A stretch of DNA of 64,000 nucleotides from Flavobacteriales bacterium (GCA_013204105.1 JABMOM010000032.1:62001-126000); one strand, 5' to 3'. Counted from the first letter of the stretch, positions 50,178 through 59,966 are shown. Translations and numbers: made by a program. Notes: generated from the letters alone by a model not told the origin.

Positions 50178-51224
50178 TTATTCTATAATCAGCTTGCTGG
50201 ACATCATCCCGCTTTCCAGTCCCACAGTCACCACGTAGGTTCCAGGCGCTAAATCCGAGACGTCTAGGTCCATCAGGGACTTCTTCTTGGCATTGCCGTT
50301 CAGTTGGCGAACGACCCCACCTTCAAGGCTTGTAACCTGAATGCTATACCTTCCGTTGAGCGCTTCTTCAAAGCGCAGAGATACTTTATCGTTTGCCGGA
50401 TTTGGATAAAGATTGAATTGAGGAGAAAGCGACATCGCACTCACTGCTTGGTGCTTCTTCTCTTCTGGTCGAACAATGACCAAGGCCTTTTTTTCCATAT
50501 CGCTTGAGACTACCGTGTGGATCTCTTTCTTGTGAATCGCGTCGAATTGCTGCACTGCTCCTTCACCGATAAAGACCATCTTCTTGTCGGTTGAGATATC
50601 GGTCGAGATCTCGACGTGGTGTTCTTGCATCAATGCGTCAAGCTCTTCCTGAGACTTTTCTTCTCCATTGACGAGTATCACCTGATGGGTCTCGCCATTC
50701 TCCACCGACTTTTCAATCTGGATTTCCATGGGTTCTCCATCCCCTTCCAGTTCTTTTCGAACTCGAATAGTGTGAACTTCACCGTTTGATGCAGCGTCTC
50801 CCTCGGGGGACCACATATGCATGCGTCCTTCTTTGATCATGGCGCGCTCTTCCTCACTTAGACTTTCAAGGTCTGTGTCCTCTCCATTCACGCGGATCAT
50901 TTTAATCGTATGCGGCTCTTGCTCACCGTCTGAGATGTCCTCGGTGTGCACCATGATGATTTCTGCATGTTCTCCTCCTTCGGTCATTTCAGACATGAAG
51001 TCGCTGATGCGCATCAGATGCACTTCCTCTATGCTGAGGCCTTGAGATGTGAGGAGCAATTCTAGGGATTCTTGACCTCCGTCGATGACGGTATCAATGG
51101 TGTGCGTGGTTGCTGAGGAAGTAGGGATGATGCTCACAAATTGTGAGCTTGCTAACTTCTGGGCTGATGCGGTCAAACCAATAAAGAGGCTTGCGATCAG
51201 TAAGGTGTGCTTGATTGTTTTCAT
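50178..51224 (-). CDS. Acidic T9SS-exported protein next to a two-component system
   Basis: 348 aa from ATG 51224, whose signal peptide ends in GLTASAQ. The middle (residues 40-260) is highly acidic and repetitive, with recurring HTI and NGE motifs: HTIKMIRVNGEDTD, VHTIRVRKELEGDG, THQVILVNGEEKS. The last 80 residues are a type IX sorting domain (LYPNPANDKVSLRFEE; LDVSDLAPGTYVVTV). I do not recognise a catalytic domain. It is divergent from a histidine kinase whose sensor domain has a similar acidic style, which suggests a sensed or sensing partner. Confidence 0.7.
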   Translation of the reverse strand: MKTIKHTLLIASLFIGLTASAQKLASSQFVSIIPTSSATTHTIDTVIDGGQESLELLLTSQGLSIEEVHLMRISDFMSEMTEGGEHAEIIMVHTEDISDGEQEPHTIKMIRVNGEDTDLESLSEEERAMIKEGRMHMWSPEGDAASNGEVHTIRVRKELEGDGEPMEIQIEKSVENGETHQVILVNGEEKSQEELDALMQEHHVEISTDISTDKKMVFIGEGAVQQFDAIHKKEIHTVVSSDMEKKALVIVRPEEKKHQAVSAMSLSPQFNLYPNPANDKVSLRFEEALNGRYSIQVTSLEGGVVRQLNGNAKKKSLMDLDVSDLAPGTYVVTVGLESGMMSSKLIIE

Positions 51225-51281
51225 AACTAAACGGTTTTTGATTTTCATAGACCGAAAGTATCCTGAGGGCAATGCTGCTAT

Positions 51282-51319
51282 GGTTAATGCCTGACTAAAA
51301 CCGGTTAAAATTGGGTTAA
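51282..51319. promoter_or_regulatory. Three GGTTAA direct repeats, candidate response-regulator sites
   Basis: GGTTAA at 51282-51287, 51303-51308 and 51314-51319; spacings 21 and 11 bases, close to two and one DNA turns. The last two extend to GGTTAAA. They lie between two divergent genes, just upstream of the histidine-kinase promoter. OmpR-family regulators bind direct repeats with about 11-base spacing, so the response regulator encoded here is the obvious candidate. Confidence 0.55.
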
Positions 51320-51346
51320 AGCCATGGGTGGCGCATCTACTTAGGG

Positions 51347-51354
51347 TAGTTTTG
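51347..51354 (+). promoter_or_regulatory. Bacteroidota -7 promoter element (leaderless)
   Basis: TAGTTTTG, then AAAG, then the GTG at 51359. Perfect TAnnTTTG with the 4-base spacing also seen at three other genes. No clear -33 element is seen, which would fit activator dependence on the nearby GGTTAA repeats. Confidence 0.6.
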
Positions 51355-51358
51355 AAAG

Positions 51359-52933
51359 GTGAAAAAGAGGAACTACAACCACTTTCTTGTCTTAGCAGCC
51401 TTCGCATTGTTAGGAAGCACCTCGGTTCAGTGTTATTGGATCGTACAGGGCTATGAGCAGGCGCGCGCCCACCTAGAAGAGCAATTGGATGGAGCTGTAG
51501 CCCAGACAATCACCGACTTGACAATGGCCGAGGATATCGCCTTTATCGCGCAAGTCGCACATCCAGACTCCACCCACGACCAGGTGCAAATGCAAGAGGT
51601 TCATTTTGTGCAAAAGTCCAATGCTGGTTGGAGCGAGGAGCATGTGGATTCCATGGCTGAATCGGGCGATATTCGGGTGGTCGTAAGAAGCGGAACCAAT
51701 GTGCATGAGATCATTTCAAATGACGGAGAGGATGTGCACATAGAAGAAGCTGACTCGGTTAATGAGACCGTGATCATCGACGCCAGTCCTGGAGATAAAG
51801 CGGTTACTGAGGTCCTCCACCTTGAACGAGAGGGACGCTTGAATGCAGTAGTGCAACGTATTCGTCTTGAAAACCTGAGTGCTTCAGAGGGCATCGAGTC
51901 TCGGATAGACAGCGCCGAGATCCATGGACAACTTTCAGAATCGCTGAGAGAGCGTGGATTACTGCTGCCGTTTGCGTTTGCTGTGGTCAATGGAGAAGGC
52001 ACCGAGTTCGAACAATTCGGATCAAACACATACACCAAAGATTTCGATGGGATTCAAGTCACCCGTTCCCTTTTTCCATCGGACTTGTTCTCAAAAGGGA
52101 TTGCATTGAACGTCCAGATGCAAGCTGATTTCTCTGACATTTTTGTGGAAGTATTGGGCATGACAGCGCTATCCCTCTTATTTACCTTGGTGATGCTGTT
52201 GCTCTTTGTCGCAATCTGGAGAAAACTATTGAGCCAAGCGAAACTCTCACAAATGAAAAGCGCCTTTATCAGCAACATGAGCCATGAATTGCGCACTCCC
52301 TTGGCGACCATCTCTCTTGCTACAGATGCTCTGCTACATCCCAAGAATAAAGACGATCAGGAAGCTATGGGTGGATTGGTATCCACGATTCGGAGCGAGC
52401 ACGATCGCATACTTCAACACGTTGACCGCGTTCTTCAGATGGCCAATGCCGAAGCGGGATCACTTGAACTCAAACGTGAAAAGCTAGCCCTTGACCCTTG
52501 GCTTTCGAAGAGTGTGACGCATATTTCTGCAATGGCCCTTTCGAAGGGAATGGAGTTGGAAATGGACTTACAAGCATCCGTCACGGCTGATATAGATCCG
52601 TTACACATGCAGAGTGCAATCGAAAACCTTCTTGACAACGCCATTAAGTACAATCCAAAAGAGACGCACATTAAGTTGAGTACTCGGGTGTCAAATGAAT
52701 GGATTGAGATAGAGGTTGCAGACTCAGGTATAGGTATCCCAGCAAAGGATCAGCCATCAGTATTTGATCGCTTCTACCGCGTGCAAAGCGGAAACATTCA
52801 TGCCGTAAAGGGATTTGGGTTAGGGCTCAGTTATGTGCGCATGGTAGTCCTTGCCCATGGTGGAGATATTCACTTGCAAAGTCAAGAAGGGAAGGGAAGT
52901 ACATTCACGATAAAGCTTCCTGTCCATGGATAA
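51359..52933 (+). CDS. Sensor histidine kinase
   Basis: 524 aa from a GTG start. TM1 about residues 8-28, periplasmic sensor domain 29-260 (acidic, no recognised fold), TM2 262-288, no HAMP, then HisKA with H309 in SNMSHELRTPLA, and the HATPase with NLLDNAIKYNP, DSGIGIPAKD and GFGLGLSYV. It overlaps the response regulator gene by 8 bases, so the two are a translationally coupled pair. Confidence 0.93.
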   Translation: MKKRNYNHFLVLAAFALLGSTSVQCYWIVQGYEQARAHLEEQLDGAVAQTITDLTMAEDIAFIAQVAHPDSTHDQVQMQEVHFVQKSNAGWSEEHVDSMAESGDIRVVVRSGTNVHEIISNDGEDVHIEEADSVNETVIIDASPGDKAVTEVLHLEREGRLNAVVQRIRLENLSASEGIESRIDSAEIHGQLSESLRERGLLLPFAFAVVNGEGTEFEQFGSNTYTKDFDGIQVTRSLFPSDLFSKGIALNVQMQADFSDIFVEVLGMTALSLLFTLVMLLLFVAIWRKLLSQAKLSQMKSAFISNMSHELRTPLATISLATDALLHPKNKDDQEAMGGLVSTIRSEHDRILQHVDRVLQMANAEAGSLELKREKLALDPWLSKSVTHISAMALSKGMELEMDLQASVTADIDPLHMQSAIENLLDNAIKYNPKETHIKLSTRVSNEWIEIEVADSGIGIPAKDQPSVFDRFYRVQSGNIHAVKGFGLGLSYVRMVVLAHGGDIHLQSQEGKGSTFTIKLPVHG

Positions 52934-53615
52934 CATCAAGATCCTTCTGGTAGAAGATGAGATCAACTTCGGTTCGGTGCTTAGCCAGTTTCTTAAGCTC
53001 AGTGACTTCGATGTGACATGGGCCAAGAATGGCAAGGAGGCGTGGTCTATGATCCGAACGCACAGGGAATTTGATTGCTGTGTGCTCGATGTCATGATGC
53101 CAGAGATGGATGGCTTGACACTGGGTCGGGAGATCCGCCAAGCGAGGCCCGAGCTTCCGTTTGTCTTTCTCACGGCCAAGACGATGAAGGAGGACATGAT
53201 TGAGGGATTCGAAGCCGGTGCGGATGATTACATCACCAAACCATTTGACTCAGAATTGCTCGTTTACAAGCTGAAAGCTTTGGTGCAGAGAAAGGGTGTC
53301 GCAGAGCCGCTGCCAGAAATGATCCAGCTTGGGTCGTTTGTATTTGATACTGAGCGGAGACTGCTTTTGAGAAAAGGAAAGGAAGATCGGTTATCGCCCA
53401 AGGAGGCGGGCATTCTCCAACACCTGAGTAGGAATTTGGGGAGAGTGGTCTCGCGCGAAAAAATCATGGTCGATCTTTGGGATGAGGACAATTACTTCAA
53501 CAGGCGCAGCATGGATGTGTATATGACTAAGCTGAGAAAGCACCTGAAGGCAGATGCTTCGATTGAGTTGTCGAGCTTGCACGCTGGAGGCTATATCCTA
53601 TCCGTGGTTGAATAA
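52926..53615 (+). CDS. OmpR-family response regulator
   Basis: 229 aa. Receiver domain with the acidic pair in VEDE, phospho-acceptor D55 in CCVLDVMMPEMDG, and the conserved Lys in FLTAKTMKED. The C-terminal winged helix (residues 135-229) has LSPKEAGILQHL and DVYMTKLRKHLK. Its gene overlaps the kinase gene by 8 bases. Candidate binding sites are the GGTTAA repeats at 51282-51319. Confidence 0.94.
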   Translation: MDNIKILLVEDEINFGSVLSQFLKLSDFDVTWAKNGKEAWSMIRTHREFDCCVLDVMMPEMDGLTLGREIRQARPELPFVFLTAKTMKEDMIEGFEAGADDYITKPFDSELLVYKLKALVQRKGVAEPLPEMIQLGSFVFDTERRLLLRKGKEDRLSPKEAGILQHLSRNLGRVVSREKIMVDLWDEDNYFNRRSMDVYMTKLRKHLKADASIELSSLHAGGYILSVVE

Positions 53616-53806
53616 GAAGTCAGCGAGCCCCATGCGTTGACCAAACTAGTTCAAGCTGATTTCCATCAGTCCGAATGCTCGATTCTTTTGCTGAGCGCGC
53701 TAAGTTTTCTAATATTGTTTAGGCCTGATTTTAAATGGCTTAGCATTTACAGGTTTGGAAGAACCGAAAAGCCTTACGAGTAGGACAACCTAAAATCGAT
53801 AAAAAT

Positions 53807-54202
53807 ATGGACGTATTAGCAGGAGCGTTGGCCGCCATGGGCGTGGGATTCATCATCGCGGACATCGTTATTTTCATCTTAATTATCTTAAGCTACTGGA
53901 TGATCTTCGACAAGGCCGGTCAACCCGGCTGGGCAGCGATCATTCCGATCTACAACATCATCGTTTTGTTACAAGTGATCAAAAAGCCCATTTGGTGGAT
54001 CATTCTGATGTTGATTCCGTTTGTGAACATCATCGTTGCAATCATCGTGATACACGGTTTGTCAAAGGCCTTTGGGAAAGGAGGCGGATTCACCGTAGGA
54101 CTTATCCTACTTCCCTTCATTTTCTTCCCTGTGCTTGCCTTTGGCGATGCTACTTATCAACTTGGAGGAGCCGATAATGGGGGAGGAACTACCACCGCAT
54201 AA
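53807..54202 (+). CDS. DUF5684-like small membrane protein
   Basis: 131 aa with three or four membrane helices: MGVGFIIADIVIFILIILSYW, WAAIIPIYNIIVLLQVI and FTVGLILLPFIFFPVLAF. KAGQPGWAAIIPIYN is a hallmark of DUF5684-type proteins of unknown function. A near -7 box (TAATATTG) lies about 90 bases upstream. A strong terminator follows. Confidence 0.75.
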   Translation: MDVLAGALAAMGVGFIIADIVIFILIILSYWMIFDKAGQPGWAAIIPIYNIIVLLQVIKKPIWWIILMLIPFVNIIVAIIVIHGLSKAFGKGGGFTVGLILLPFIFFPVLAFGDATYQLGGADNGGGTTTA

Positions 54203-54227
54203 TCGAAGAAATATGCAATAAGCCACG

Positions 54228-54257
54228 AAGCCGTTTCCTGTTAGGAGACGGCTTTTT
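54228..54257 (+). terminator. Intrinsic terminator
   Basis: AAGCCGTTTCCT and AGGAGACGGCTT form a 12-base-pair stem (one GU) with a GTT loop, ending in TTTTT. It ends the transcript of the DUF5684-like gene. Confidence 0.88.
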
Positions 54258-54320
54258 AATGCCGAAAAGAATATTTCGAAATCGATTCTGAACTATAAGG
54301 GATAGAAGAGTGAGCGAATA

Positions 54321-55421
54321 TTAGGCTGCCAATTTTTTCTCGTGGCCCAGCATGTAGAGCATTTTCGCATGCTCTGCAATGGCCTCTCTGAATCTTCCAA
54401 TCGTATGATAAGGAATGCCGTATTCCTTGGCCGTGGCCTCTACGATTTTCGAGATCTTTCGATAATGAACGTGACAGACGTTTGGAAAGAGGTGGTGCTC
54501 CACTTGGAAGTTCAAACCGCCGACATACCAAGAGAGGAGACGGTTGTTAGGAGCAAAGTTTGTCGTAGTCATCAGCTGGTGAACTGCCCAATTGCTGTCC
54601 ATTTTACCCGTAGTTGTCGGTGCTGGGAATGACGTCTCGGGCATGACGTGCGCCGCCTGAAAAATGACCGCCATGCACATCCCAACCACATAGTGCATCA
54701 GGAAGAAACCTAGTAAGATCAGCCAAGGTGAAACCGGCATAAAGATGAAAGGCAACACGAAAAACAATCCGAAATAAACCGCCTTCCAGAGGCTGATCTT
54801 CATCACCAATTTGTTGAACTCTTTTCGGGTCTTGATGATCTCGATGTCCCGATAATGAAAGGCTTGCTTGAAATCGGTATAAAGCACTTTTAAAATAATC
54901 ATGAAGCCATACAGAAACCAAGCGTAGATGTACTGGTAACGATGGATAGGCTTGAGGGGGCGATGTGGTGAAAAGCGCAAGAATTCAGGAGAATTGATGT
55001 CTCCATCTGCTCCCTCGATATTTGTAAAGCTGTGGTGCAGCACGTTGTGTTGAAGCTTCCATATGCTGCTATTAGCGCCAAGGAAATTCATCAGGTTTCC
55101 CAGGGCCATGTTGACGTACTTATTCTTGGAATAAGCCTCATGGTTGGCATCGTGCATGATGCTGAATCCAATTCCTGCGGCTCCAAGTCCCATGATCAGC
55201 CAAAGACCCAGAAAGGGAAGGGTGCTGGTTACGGTCCCCGCTAACAGAAAGATATAAGGAACAAAATACATTGAAATCAAAACGATAGTCTTGATCACCA
55301 TGGAAGCATTCGCATGGCGCGAAATATTGTTCTCCGTAAAGTAAGAACTGACCCGGCCACGAAGGGTTTTGTAGAAATCAGCGTCAACTTTGCGATCAAA
55401 ACGATAGGAAGTAAAACTCAT
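54321..55421 (-). CDS. Membrane fatty-acid desaturase
   Basis: 366 aa. Three histidine boxes in order: HDANHEAYS, HNVLHHSFTN and QVEHHLFPNVCHVH, with four hydrophobic segments. It introduces a double bond into fatty acyl chains (acyl-lipid front-end type by the QVEHH box) using O2 and an electron donor. Its -7 region is weak (one mismatch). Stands alone between convergent neighbours. Confidence 0.93.
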   Translation of the reverse strand: MSFTSYRFDRKVDADFYKTLRGRVSSYFTENNISRHANASMVIKTIVLISMYFVPYIFLLAGTVTSTLPFLGLWLIMGLGAAGIGFSIMHDANHEAYSKNKYVNMALGNLMNFLGANSSIWKLQHNVLHHSFTNIEGADGDINSPEFLRFSPHRPLKPIHRYQYIYAWFLYGFMIILKVLYTDFKQAFHYRDIEIIKTRKEFNKLVMKISLWKAVYFGLFFVLPFIFMPVSPWLILLGFFLMHYVVGMCMAVIFQAAHVMPETSFPAPTTTGKMDSNWAVHQLMTTTNFAPNNRLLSWYVGGLNFQVEHHLFPNVCHVHYRKISKIVEATAKEYGIPYHTIGRFREAIAEHAKMLYMLGHEKKLAA

Positions 55422-55526
55422 GTCTGGAACTATGTAATTCTGAAATAATATTCAGGGTGCAATATTACGACGCTATTGGCCAGCAGGGAGGTTAATTCTT
55501 CCTATATGATGGAAATCAGCGATTTA

Positions 55527-57593
55527 TCATCGAATCTCGGCGCCGGTTTCGAAAGCGCTGAGCGGAGAGATAAACTGAAGTTTGCCTGTTGCATCTTCAG
55601 CCATCAAGATCATGCCTTGACTCTCAACGCCTCGGATTTTCCGAGGTTCGAGATTGCAGAGTACACTGACTTGCTTCCCTATCACCTCCTCGGGAGTGAA
55701 GTGCTCAGCGATGCCAGAAACAATGGTGCGCACCTCAGTGCTTAAGTCCACCGAAAGCTGAAGGAGTTTGTCAGCTTTTTTTACTTTCTCCGCGGACGTG
55801 ATCGTCCCGACTCGGATGTCCAATTTCATGAACTCATCAAAGCTGATGTCGTCTTTGAAGGGACGGGCAGCCGGTGTTTCCATTTCTGAAGTGCTTTCTG
55901 TTTTGTCGGCAACGGCATCTTCTTTTGCCAACTTGGCCATTTGACGGTCAACATCCGTGTCTTCGACCTTGGCGAAAAGCAATTTAGCTTCTCCGATCTC
56001 GTGCCCATCTAGGTAGCCCTTGAATACCTTGTCAATCTTGAGCATTTCTCGAAGCCTAGTGGATGTATCAGGCAAGAAAGGGTCCAAGGCCTCCGCTAAG
56101 AAAGCGGTAATGTTTAACGCGTTGAACATGATGTGCTTGACGGCCACTGGATCTGATTTTTGCAGTTTCCAAGGCTCACTATCGGCTAAGTATTTGTTAC
56201 CGTATCGCGCCAGGTTCATGGCAGCGGAAAGAGCATCCCTGAACTTGAAATTACTGATCTGACCTTCAACTTCTCCCATACACTTGTCGCGCTCAGCAAG
56301 GATGTTATCATCGACATCACCGAAAGGAACTACGCCATCGTAGTATTTATTCGTCAACACGACTACACGATTGACGAAGTTGCCCAAGATGGCTACCAAT
56401 TCATTGTTGACGCGTGCTTGATAATCCTTCCAGGTAAATTCACTGTCCTTGGTCTCCGGTGCGATGGAAGTGAGCACGTAGCGCAATTCATCTTTGCGGT
56501 CTGGGAAGTCTTCCAGGTATTCGTGCAACCAAACTGCGTGGTTTCTCGAAGTAGAGATTTTATCCCCTTCCAAGTTCAAAAACTCGTTCGCGGGCACATT
56601 TACGGGTAGGTTATACCCACCGTGCATTTTCAATAGGATAGGAAAGATGATGCAGTGGAATACAATGTTGTCCTTGCCAATAAAGTGGACCATATCGGTC
56701 TCTGCATCTTGCCACCATTTCTTCCATGCCTCAGGATTGTCTTGATCCACCGCCCATTGCTTTGTAGCCGAAACGTAGCCGATGGGAGCATCCAACCAGA
56801 CGTAGAGCACTTTGCCGTCGGCATCTTCCAAGGGAACAGGAACACCCCAGTCTAAGTCTCGGGTCATGGCTCGGTCTCCTAGGCCTCCTTCTATCCAGCT
56901 CAAGCACTGACCAACTACAGGCTTTCTCCATTTTGCAGGATCGTGGTGGGGCTCGCCTTCCAACCTTCCGTCGCGAATGAATTCCTCTACCCACTCGGCG
57001 TGCTCACCCATAGGCAGGTAAAAATGCCATGTGCTTCTCAACGTAGGCTCTGTTCCGCTCAAAGTAGATTTTGGGTCGATGAGGTCGGTGGGGCTCAAGG
57101 CCTTACCGCAATTTTCACATTGATCTCCGTAAGCGCGGTCACTGCCGCAATTTGGACAGGTTCCCATGATGAAACGATCGGCCAAAAACTGCTGGGCTTC
57201 GGGATCGTACATCTGCTCATTCGACACTTTCTTAAAGACGCCTTTTTCGTGAAGTTTCAAGAAAAATTCCTGCGAGGTTTCACGGTGCAAGTCTGAAGAC
57301 GTCCGGTGATAAATATCGAAGTCGATTCCAAATTCAGCGAAGGCCTGCTTGTTGATGGTGTGGTATTGATCTACAATGGCCTTTGGGGTCGTCCCCTCCT
57401 TTATGGCTTTCATTGAGATCGCTGCGCCGTGCTCGTCAGACCCACAAACGTGCAGCACGTTTTCGTGTCCGTACTTCCTTCGTAAATACCTGACATAGAT
57501 GTCGGCCGGTAGGTAGGCGCCGGCGATGTGGCCTATGTGCAAAGGGCCATTGGCGTAAGGAAGGGCGGAAGTGACCAGGTGTCTTTTGGGCAT
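55527..57593 (-). CDS. metG: Methionyl-tRNA synthetase
   Basis: 688 aa from ATG 57593 (an in-frame ATG at 57605 is possible). Class I synthetase: the HIGH box is in ANGPLHIGHIAGAY, the zinc-binding region has CPNCGSDRAYGDQCENCG, and the KMSKS equivalent is DKISTSRN, the Bacteroidota variant. The C-terminal 100 residues are an EMAP/Arc1-type tRNA-binding domain (KLDIRVGTITSAEKVKKADKLL; IVSGIAEHFTPEE). A -7 box TACTTTTG (57655-57662, minus strand) lies about 60 bases upstream. Confidence 0.97.
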   Translation of the reverse strand: MPKRHLVTSALPYANGPLHIGHIAGAYLPADIYVRYLRRKYGHENVLHVCGSDEHGAAISMKAIKEGTTPKAIVDQYHTINKQAFAEFGIDFDIYHRTSSDLHRETSQEFFLKLHEKGVFKKVSNEQMYDPEAQQFLADRFIMGTCPNCGSDRAYGDQCENCGKALSPTDLIDPKSTLSGTEPTLRSTWHFYLPMGEHAEWVEEFIRDGRLEGEPHHDPAKWRKPVVGQCLSWIEGGLGDRAMTRDLDWGVPVPLEDADGKVLYVWLDAPIGYVSATKQWAVDQDNPEAWKKWWQDAETDMVHFIGKDNIVFHCIIFPILLKMHGGYNLPVNVPANEFLNLEGDKISTSRNHAVWLHEYLEDFPDRKDELRYVLTSIAPETKDSEFTWKDYQARVNNELVAILGNFVNRVVVLTNKYYDGVVPFGDVDDNILAERDKCMGEVEGQISNFKFRDALSAAMNLARYGNKYLADSEPWKLQKSDPVAVKHIMFNALNITAFLAEALDPFLPDTSTRLREMLKIDKVFKGYLDGHEIGEAKLLFAKVEDTDVDRQMAKLAKEDAVADKTESTSEMETPAARPFKDDISFDEFMKLDIRVGTITSAEKVKKADKLLQLSVDLSTEVRTIVSGIAEHFTPEEVIGKQVSVLCNLEPRKIRGVESQGMILMAEDATGKLQFISPLSAFETGAEIR

Positions 57594-57681
57594 GATACGA
57601 TTCATTATTCATGACTCATCGTTCATGATTCGATGAATCGATGAAATCAGGGCTCAAAAGTAGGATTATCTTAGTCGCGTT

Positions 57682-58581
57682 TTGAGACCAGCTTTTCTAA
57701 ATAAGGGCGACAAAGTAGCCGTTGTTGCAACGGCTAAACGATTAGACCCCGGACAGATCGATGCTGCCCTAGATCACATTCGGTCTTGGGGCTTGGATGT
57801 CGTTTGCGGAAGGCATCTGCTTTCTTCGGATCGCCTCTTCGCTGGAACGGACGAAGAAAGGGGGGCCGACCTTCAATGGGCTATCAATGATCCTTCGATC
57901 AAGGCGGTCATCTTTGGGCGTGGCGGATACGGTACAGCTCGGATCGTAGATAGGATCGATTGGGAAGCATTCTCAAAAGCGCCAAAATGGTTGTGTGGTT
58001 TCTCTGACTTGACGGTATTGCACAGCCATCTGTTGGCGAATCTTGGGATGGAGAGCCTGCACACGACCATGCCTATTTTCTTTAAAGATGGGAATTCCAA
58101 TGCTGGAAGCGAGTCCTTGAGAAAGGCACTTTTTGGAGAGCAATCCAATGTGCTTTGGGGATCGCATGAAATGGACCGCTTAGGAAGTGCAGAGGGTGCT
58201 TTGGTGGGAGGAAACCTCTCTGTGCTTGATTCAATCGTCGGAACCCCAAGTGATGTGGATTGGACGGGTAAGGTCCTCTTCATCGAAGACTTGACTGAAT
58301 ACCTATATCACTTAGATCGCATGATGGTCCAGTTCCAGCGTTCTGGTCGATTCAAAGGACTCTCAGGGCTGATCGTAGGACAATTCACCGAGATGATCGA
58401 CAACGAAACGCCCTTTGGTAAGAGTGCTTATGAGATCATTCTAGAGGCTGTCAGTATGTATTCTTTTCCGGTAGCTTTCGGCGCTCCAATTGGACATGTA
58501 GATCATAACGAAGCTGTCTTTCATGGCCGGAGGGTTCAGTTGGAAAGTTCAGATAGCGGCAATAAAGTGACGTTCTTTTGA
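57682..58581 (+). CDS. LD-carboxypeptidase (peptidase S66)
   Basis: 299 aa from a TTG start, since the family begins right at the RPAFLNKGDKVAVVA segment. S66 hallmarks: IFGRGGYGTARIVDRI, the nucleophile serine in CGFSDLTVLH, the glutamate in LFIEDLTEYLYHLD and the histidine in GAPIGHVDHNEA. It cleaves the LD bond of tetrapeptide in murein recycling. Its stop overlaps the next gene start (TGATG). Confidence 0.92.
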   Translation: MRPAFLNKGDKVAVVATAKRLDPGQIDAALDHIRSWGLDVVCGRHLLSSDRLFAGTDEERGADLQWAINDPSIKAVIFGRGGYGTARIVDRIDWEAFSKAPKWLCGFSDLTVLHSHLLANLGMESLHTTMPIFFKDGNSNAGSESLRKALFGEQSNVLWGSHEMDRLGSAEGALVGGNLSVLDSIVGTPSDVDWTGKVLFIEDLTEYLYHLDRMMVQFQRSGRFKGLSGLIVGQFTEMIDNETPFGKSAYEIILEAVSMYSFPVAFGAPIGHVDHNEAVFHGRRVQLESSDSGNKVTFF

Positions 58582-59966
58582 TGCAGTTCAAGTCCTGGTT
58601 GACGGACATCAGGTTCTGGATCGGAGTCACCTTCATTCACCGACTCATCACGATTGTACAGCCACCGCTGGAGGTCGCGCACATTTGGCGACAGACGATG
58701 ATGTGCATGGTTGCGCGGAATTTCTACGAGATCGACGCCAATATCTTTTATCCACGTTTAGACATGCCAGGTGATCTACCAGGCATCACTGGAATGGAAT
58801 TCCCATTCCTCAACTACCTCATTTACCTTGTTTCCATCCCCTTTGGCTATGACCATTGGTATGGGCGCCTGATCAACTTGATCGTCAGTTCGATTGGGAT
58901 TTGGAGTTTTCACCGTTATATCTCGCAGCTCTTTAGCAAAAAAGTGGCTTTTTACAGTGCCTTCTTGTTGCTCTTTTCGATCTATTATTACTACAGTCGC
59001 AAGGTCATGACTGACACCTTTTCAGTAAGCTTGGTGATCATTGGGATGACCCTGTGGTTGGAATATTTGGATCACCGAAAGTGGATTGGATTTGGTGTTG
59101 GATTTGCACTTATCACTTTGGGTGTGCTGGGAAAGCTTCCGGTGGTGGTTGCACTCAGTCTTCTTTGGCCCACCTTTCTGAAGGCAGGGAGATCAGATCG
59201 ATGGTTGATCGTAGCGGCCACCTCTTTGGTAGGAATAATCGCAGGAGTTTGGTATTACGCATGGGTTCCCTACTTGCAAGAGACCTTTCAGCTTGATCGC
59301 TACTTTATGGGAGCGTCCATGTCCGAAACGACTCAATTTATTCTTGCGCATAAATTTCGCGTAGCGTCCGTATTCTTTCAAAAAGCGATGGGTTGGACCG
59401 GTTTCGGTGTATTCATTGCGGGTCTCTTCTTTGTGCGAAGAAAGGATTGGAACCTCTTGGCAGTTTTTGGGCTGGGAACGGCACTCATTCTTCTGGTGCT
59501 TTTGAAGTCAGGGGATCGCTTCATGGACCATCCTTATTATGTCATTCCTTTTGTTCCCGTTATGGTCTTGGTGGCGTCTTCAGCACTGGAAAGGATGCGT
59601 CCGATCGTGCTTTTTATTGCCATGCTCGCCGTTGCCACTGAGGGTGTCGTCTCGCGATGGGAAGACCAATTCATCAAAAATGGAGCGGCCATCGTCGACC
59701 TTGAGCAGCGCCTTGAACCCTTCGTTGGAAAGGATGAAACCATCGTGGTGAATAGCCAGGAAATTCCGGCACCCTTGTACTTCGCGCATCGCAGAGGATG
59801 GGTTGATTGGAATGGAAGTTTATTGGATGCGGAGGTGCGCCAATCCCTCGCATCGAGGGGTTGCGATTTCATTGTTATCCTCAAACAACGATTTGGCAAA
59901 GAGGTCCGATTGAACCTCCCATTGATTTATGAGGATGAACTTTTTCTTCTCTACCCTATAGAATGA
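58581..59966 (+). CDS. Glycosyltransferase family 39-like membrane protein
   Basis: 461 aa. About ten membrane helices in a GT-C pattern. The first luminal loop has AHIWRQTMMCMVARNFYE, in the position of the catalytic acidic/aromatic loop of dolichyl- or undecaprenyl-phosphate sugar transferases, and the C-terminal soluble part is small. It probably transfers a sugar from a polyprenyl carrier to lipid or protein. Translationally coupled to the LD-carboxypeptidase gene. Confidence 0.8.
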   Translation: MQFKSWLTDIRFWIGVTFIHRLITIVQPPLEVAHIWRQTMMCMVARNFYEIDANIFYPRLDMPGDLPGITGMEFPFLNYLIYLVSIPFGYDHWYGRLINLIVSSIGIWSFHRYISQLFSKKVAFYSAFLLLFSIYYYYSRKVMTDTFSVSLVIIGMTLWLEYLDHRKWIGFGVGFALITLGVLGKLPVVVALSLLWPTFLKAGRSDRWLIVAATSLVGIIAGVWYYAWVPYLQETFQLDRYFMGASMSETTQFILAHKFRVASVFFQKAMGWTGFGVFIAGLFFVRRKDWNLLAVFGLGTALILLVLLKSGDRFMDHPYYVIPFVPVMVLVASSALERMRPIVLFIAMLAVATEGVVSRWEDQFIKNGAAIVDLEQRLEPFVGKDETIVVNSQEIPAPLYFAHRRGWVDWNGSLLDAEVRQSLASRGCDFIVILKQRFGKEVRLNLPLIYEDELFLLYPIE

